DNA from: Clostridium sp. OS1-26
GTDB lineage: Bacteria > Bacillota > Clostridia > Clostridiales > Clostridiaceae
DNA length: 64,000 nt
Assembly: GCF_030915445.1 (NCBI RefSeq)
Contig: NZ_CP133264.1
Span: forward strand, 4,435,208 to 4,499,207
Direction of reading: 5' to 3'
The position numbers were made by a program, and so were the translations under genes. Of the stretch, positions 62,303 to 64,000 are shown one piece after another. The notes beneath the pieces were generated by a model that was given only the letters and a program-made list of their open reading frames with translations, was not told the DNA's origin and searched no databases. The first letter of the stretch is position 1. Every line of letters begins with the position of its first letter.

Positions 62303-63259
62303 TTATTCTACCTCCCAATTTATAGATTTTGAATTTAAGTAGTCACAGATCTTCGTCTTATCATTTTCATCAATATTTATTACTAAGCTTCCGAGTATAT
62401 CATCTCTAAACCTTTCTAATTTTCCCCATATTATTGAAAAATCTATGTCTAGAGCTCTTGCCATAGATGTTATTATACTTTGCTCACTGATTTCTTTTGG
62501 AAAGAATATTCTTATGTTTAGTCCTGAAACAGGAAGAGTTTTATCTTCACCTAGCAATTTCTTTAAGTTGGCATCTGGCCTTAAAAATAAATCTTCTACA
62601 TCTCCTACAGTTTTTACTTCACCAGCATCCATAATAGCAATTTTACTGCATACTTCTTTTATTACTTCCATCTGATGAGTTACAATGACTATTGTAATAT
62701 TTAACTTTTCATTTATAGTTTTTAAAAGTTGTAGTATAGATTTTGTAGTACTTGGGTCAAGAGCTGAAGTTGCTTCATCGCAAAGCAAAACTTTAGGGTT
62801 TAGAGCTAGTGCTCTTGCTATTGCTACTCTTTGTTTCTGTCCTCCACTTAATTCCCTGGGCATATTGTTCATTTTGTCTTCAAGACCAACTAGATTTAAT
62901 AATTTCTCAACTCTATTTTTCATCTCAACTTTGTCCACACCCCAAACTTCTAATGGAAGTGCCACATTGTCAAAGACACTTTTCCTATTTAATAAGTTAA
63001 AATTTTGAAAAATCATGCCTAAATTTTTTCTAAAAACTCTAAGCTCTTTTTCTCCAAGATTCTTAACTTCTTTATCCATTACTTTTATACTTCCAGTATC
63101 ATAAGACTCTAATCCATTTATACATCTTAGCAATGTCGATTTACCTGCACCACTATGACCTATAATTCCAAATATCTCCCCCTCTTCTATATTTAAAGTT
63201 ACATCTTCTAATACCATTTTTTCAGAAAAACTTTTGCTAACTCCACTAATTTTTATCAC
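62303..63259 (-). CDS. metN: Methionine ABC transporter ATP-binding protein
   Basis: 318 residues. Walker A IGHSGAGKSTLLRCINGLE, signature ELSGGQKQRVAIARALALNPKVLLCDEATSALDP and the His loop VTHQM are complete. The C-terminal NIL domain (LNIRIFFPKEISEQSIITSMARALDIDFSIIWGKLE) senses methionine inside the cell and inhibits transport. AAAGGAGGAAAAGTA places a GTG start at 63259. The gene is under the SAM riboswitch upstream. Confidence 0.96.
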   Translation of the reverse strand: MIKISGVSKSFSEKMVLEDVTLNIEEGEIFGIIGHSGAGKSTLLRCINGLESYDTGSIKVMDKEVKNLGEKELRVFRKNLGMIFQNFNLLNRKSVFDNVALPLEVWGVDKVEMKNRVEKLLNLVGLEDKMNNMPRELSGGQKQRVAIARALALNPKVLLCDEATSALDPSTTKSILQLLKTINEKLNITIVIVTHQMEVIKEVCSKIAIMDAGEVKTVGDVEDLFLRPDANLKKLLGEDKTLPVSGLNIRIFFPKEISEQSIITSMARALDIDFSIIWGKLERFRDDILGSLVINIDENDKTKICDYLNSKSINWEVE

Positions 63260-63313
63260 TACTTTTCCTCCTTTAAACAATGATCACTTCATAAAAATAT
63301 TAATGGGTAAAAA

Positions 63314-63340
63314 AATAAAAGCCCGAGGAAAACCTCGAGC
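63314..63340 (-). terminator. SAM-riboswitch-controlled terminator
   Basis: GCTCGAGG and CCTCGGGC form the stem at 63321-63340 (minus strand), followed by a T run. It lies between the aptamer and metN. Confidence 0.9.
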
Positions 63341-63354
63341 TTAAAATTCGTAGA

Positions 63355-63464
63355 TTCCTCTCATCTCCCAGCCTTCGCTGCAGGAATTAGCACCGTTGTA
63401 TTACAAAAAAGTAACACCGGTTGCTGGGCTTCATAGGGCCAGTCCCTCCACCACTCTTGATAAG
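63355..63464 (-). ncRNA. SAM-I riboswitch (S-box) upstream of metNI
   Basis: On the minus strand the S-box core is readable: CTTATCAAGAG, GGTGGAGGGACTGGCCC, ATGAAGCCCAGCAACC, then GGTGCTAATTCCTGCAGC and GAGATGAGAGG. With SAM bound, the terminator at 63321-63340 forms and methionine uptake genes are switched off. Confidence 0.96.
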
Positions 63465-63494
63465 TTAGATAATGTATTTTATTTTACTTTAATC

Positions 63495-63523
63495 ATTATA
63501 ACAGCATAAAAATTCAATGTCAA
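63495..63523 (-). promoter_or_regulatory. SigA promoter of the metNI transcript
   Basis: TTGACA (63523-63518) and TATAAT (63500-63495) are perfect consensus boxes separated by 17 bases on the minus strand. Transcription would start just before the riboswitch. Confidence 0.92.
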
Positions 63524-63576
63524 CATTATTTGCTAGTTAACTTAAGAGTTACTACTATTGCAAATATGAGTATATT

Positions 63577-63978
63577 TTAATGGTTTTCTACATATTTTTC
63601 TATAATGTTAATTTGATTCATATCTAATGAAATAAATTCACAGCCTATATAATAAAAGGATTCTTTAATAGTAATTCTTTTCACTTCCGCAAGACACCAA
63701 AAAGATGGATTATCTTCTATCTTTAAAGTAAAATTAATAAAATCTCCTATTTGTAAGGCTATCTTACTTTCAATTAAAATACCAGTTTTTGATAGATTAA
63801 TAGTTCTCATAATTGGTCCTTCAAATTTATATTGCTCATAAACACTTTTATTATTTACCGTAGGATAGTATATATCTGTGTAAAATTCTGCTCTGTTAGC
63901 AAATCTTTTTTCTGGTTTTTTGTCTGAGCTTTTATATATATAATCTCCATTTTTATGTACTGTGTTTTTAAAAACCAT
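63577..63978 (-). CDS. PilZ-domain protein (c-di-GMP binding)
   Basis: 133 residues, mostly a single PilZ domain. The c-di-GMP motifs are KRFANRAEF (RxxxR) near residue 25 and TINLSKTGILIES (N/DxSxxG) near 60. The rest is the beta barrel. It has no partner domain, so it probably acts as an adaptor, for example in motility or attachment. GAAGAGGTATACA precedes the ATG. Confidence 0.88.
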   Translation of the reverse strand: MVFKNTVHKNGDYIYKSSDKKPEKRFANRAEFYTDIYYPTVNNKSVYEQYKFEGPIMRTINLSKTGILIESKIALQIGDFINFTLKIEDNPSFWCLAEVKRITIKESFYYIGCEFISLDMNQINIIEKYVENH

Positions 63979-64000
63979 TGTATACCTCTTCTATATAAGT

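Overview
The window is low-GC, AT-rich DNA with dense genes, strong AGGAGG-type ribosome binding sites and many intrinsic terminators. It encodes spore coat proteins, an alpha/beta small acid-soluble spore protein, a Spo0E-like phosphatase, HPr kinase, class II fructose bisphosphatase, anaerobic sulfite reductase and a bifurcating-type lactate dehydrogenase. This points to an anaerobic spore-forming Clostridium (Bacillota). I cannot name the species.

Layout. 1-5977: end of a sugar ABC permease gene (mglC-like), a flavodiiron protein, a frameshifted arginase, a Spo0E-like gene and glpX. 6112-11324: two glycosyltransferases of the kind found with arsenosugar genes, a kinase-like protein, an HdrD-like Fe-S protein, a VTT membrane protein and a PAP2 phosphatase. 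11446-13115: DUF896, hprK and 5-formyl-THF cyclo-ligase. 13205-21399 (minus): a PHP phosphoesterase, an iron-sulfur-flavoprotein-like protein, a Rossmann dehydrogenase-like protein and a 1620-residue multidomain protein. 21791-25073: sporulation and small conserved genes. 25416-32684: amino acid permease, a helicase-LexA fusion, clpS-clpA, a Crp/Fnr regulator and an L,D-transpeptidase. 33368-36946: FNT channel plus asrABC. 39594-42528 (minus): an acyl-CoA dehydratase activase set. 43958-51055: Xer-type recombinase, deformylase, a DTD2-type D-aminoacyl-tRNA deacylase with a sigma-54 activator, and topoisomerase III. 51253-59895: gpmA and the lactate operon lctP-larA-etfB-etfA-lctD with its GntR regulator. 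59923-63978: an exonuclease-like protein, a HAD hydrolase, metNI under a SAM riboswitch, and a PilZ protein.

Regulatory logic visible in the sequence. A perfect TGTGA-N6-TCACA site lies 41.5 bp upstream of the predicted start of the FNT-asrABC transcript and fits the nearby Crp/Fnr regulator. A -24/-12 promoter and TATCA-N4-TGATA palindromes lie between the sigma-54 activator and the DTD2-type gene. Two TGGT-N3-ACCA operators precede the lactate operon next to its GntR regulator. A PerR-like box sits in the flavodiiron promoter.

Caution. Nine single-base frameshifts break eight otherwise intact genes (clpA twice). Most lie in A/T runs of five or six bases. The simplest explanation is homopolymer error in the assembly, so these genes are reported as frameshifted and not as biologically dead.
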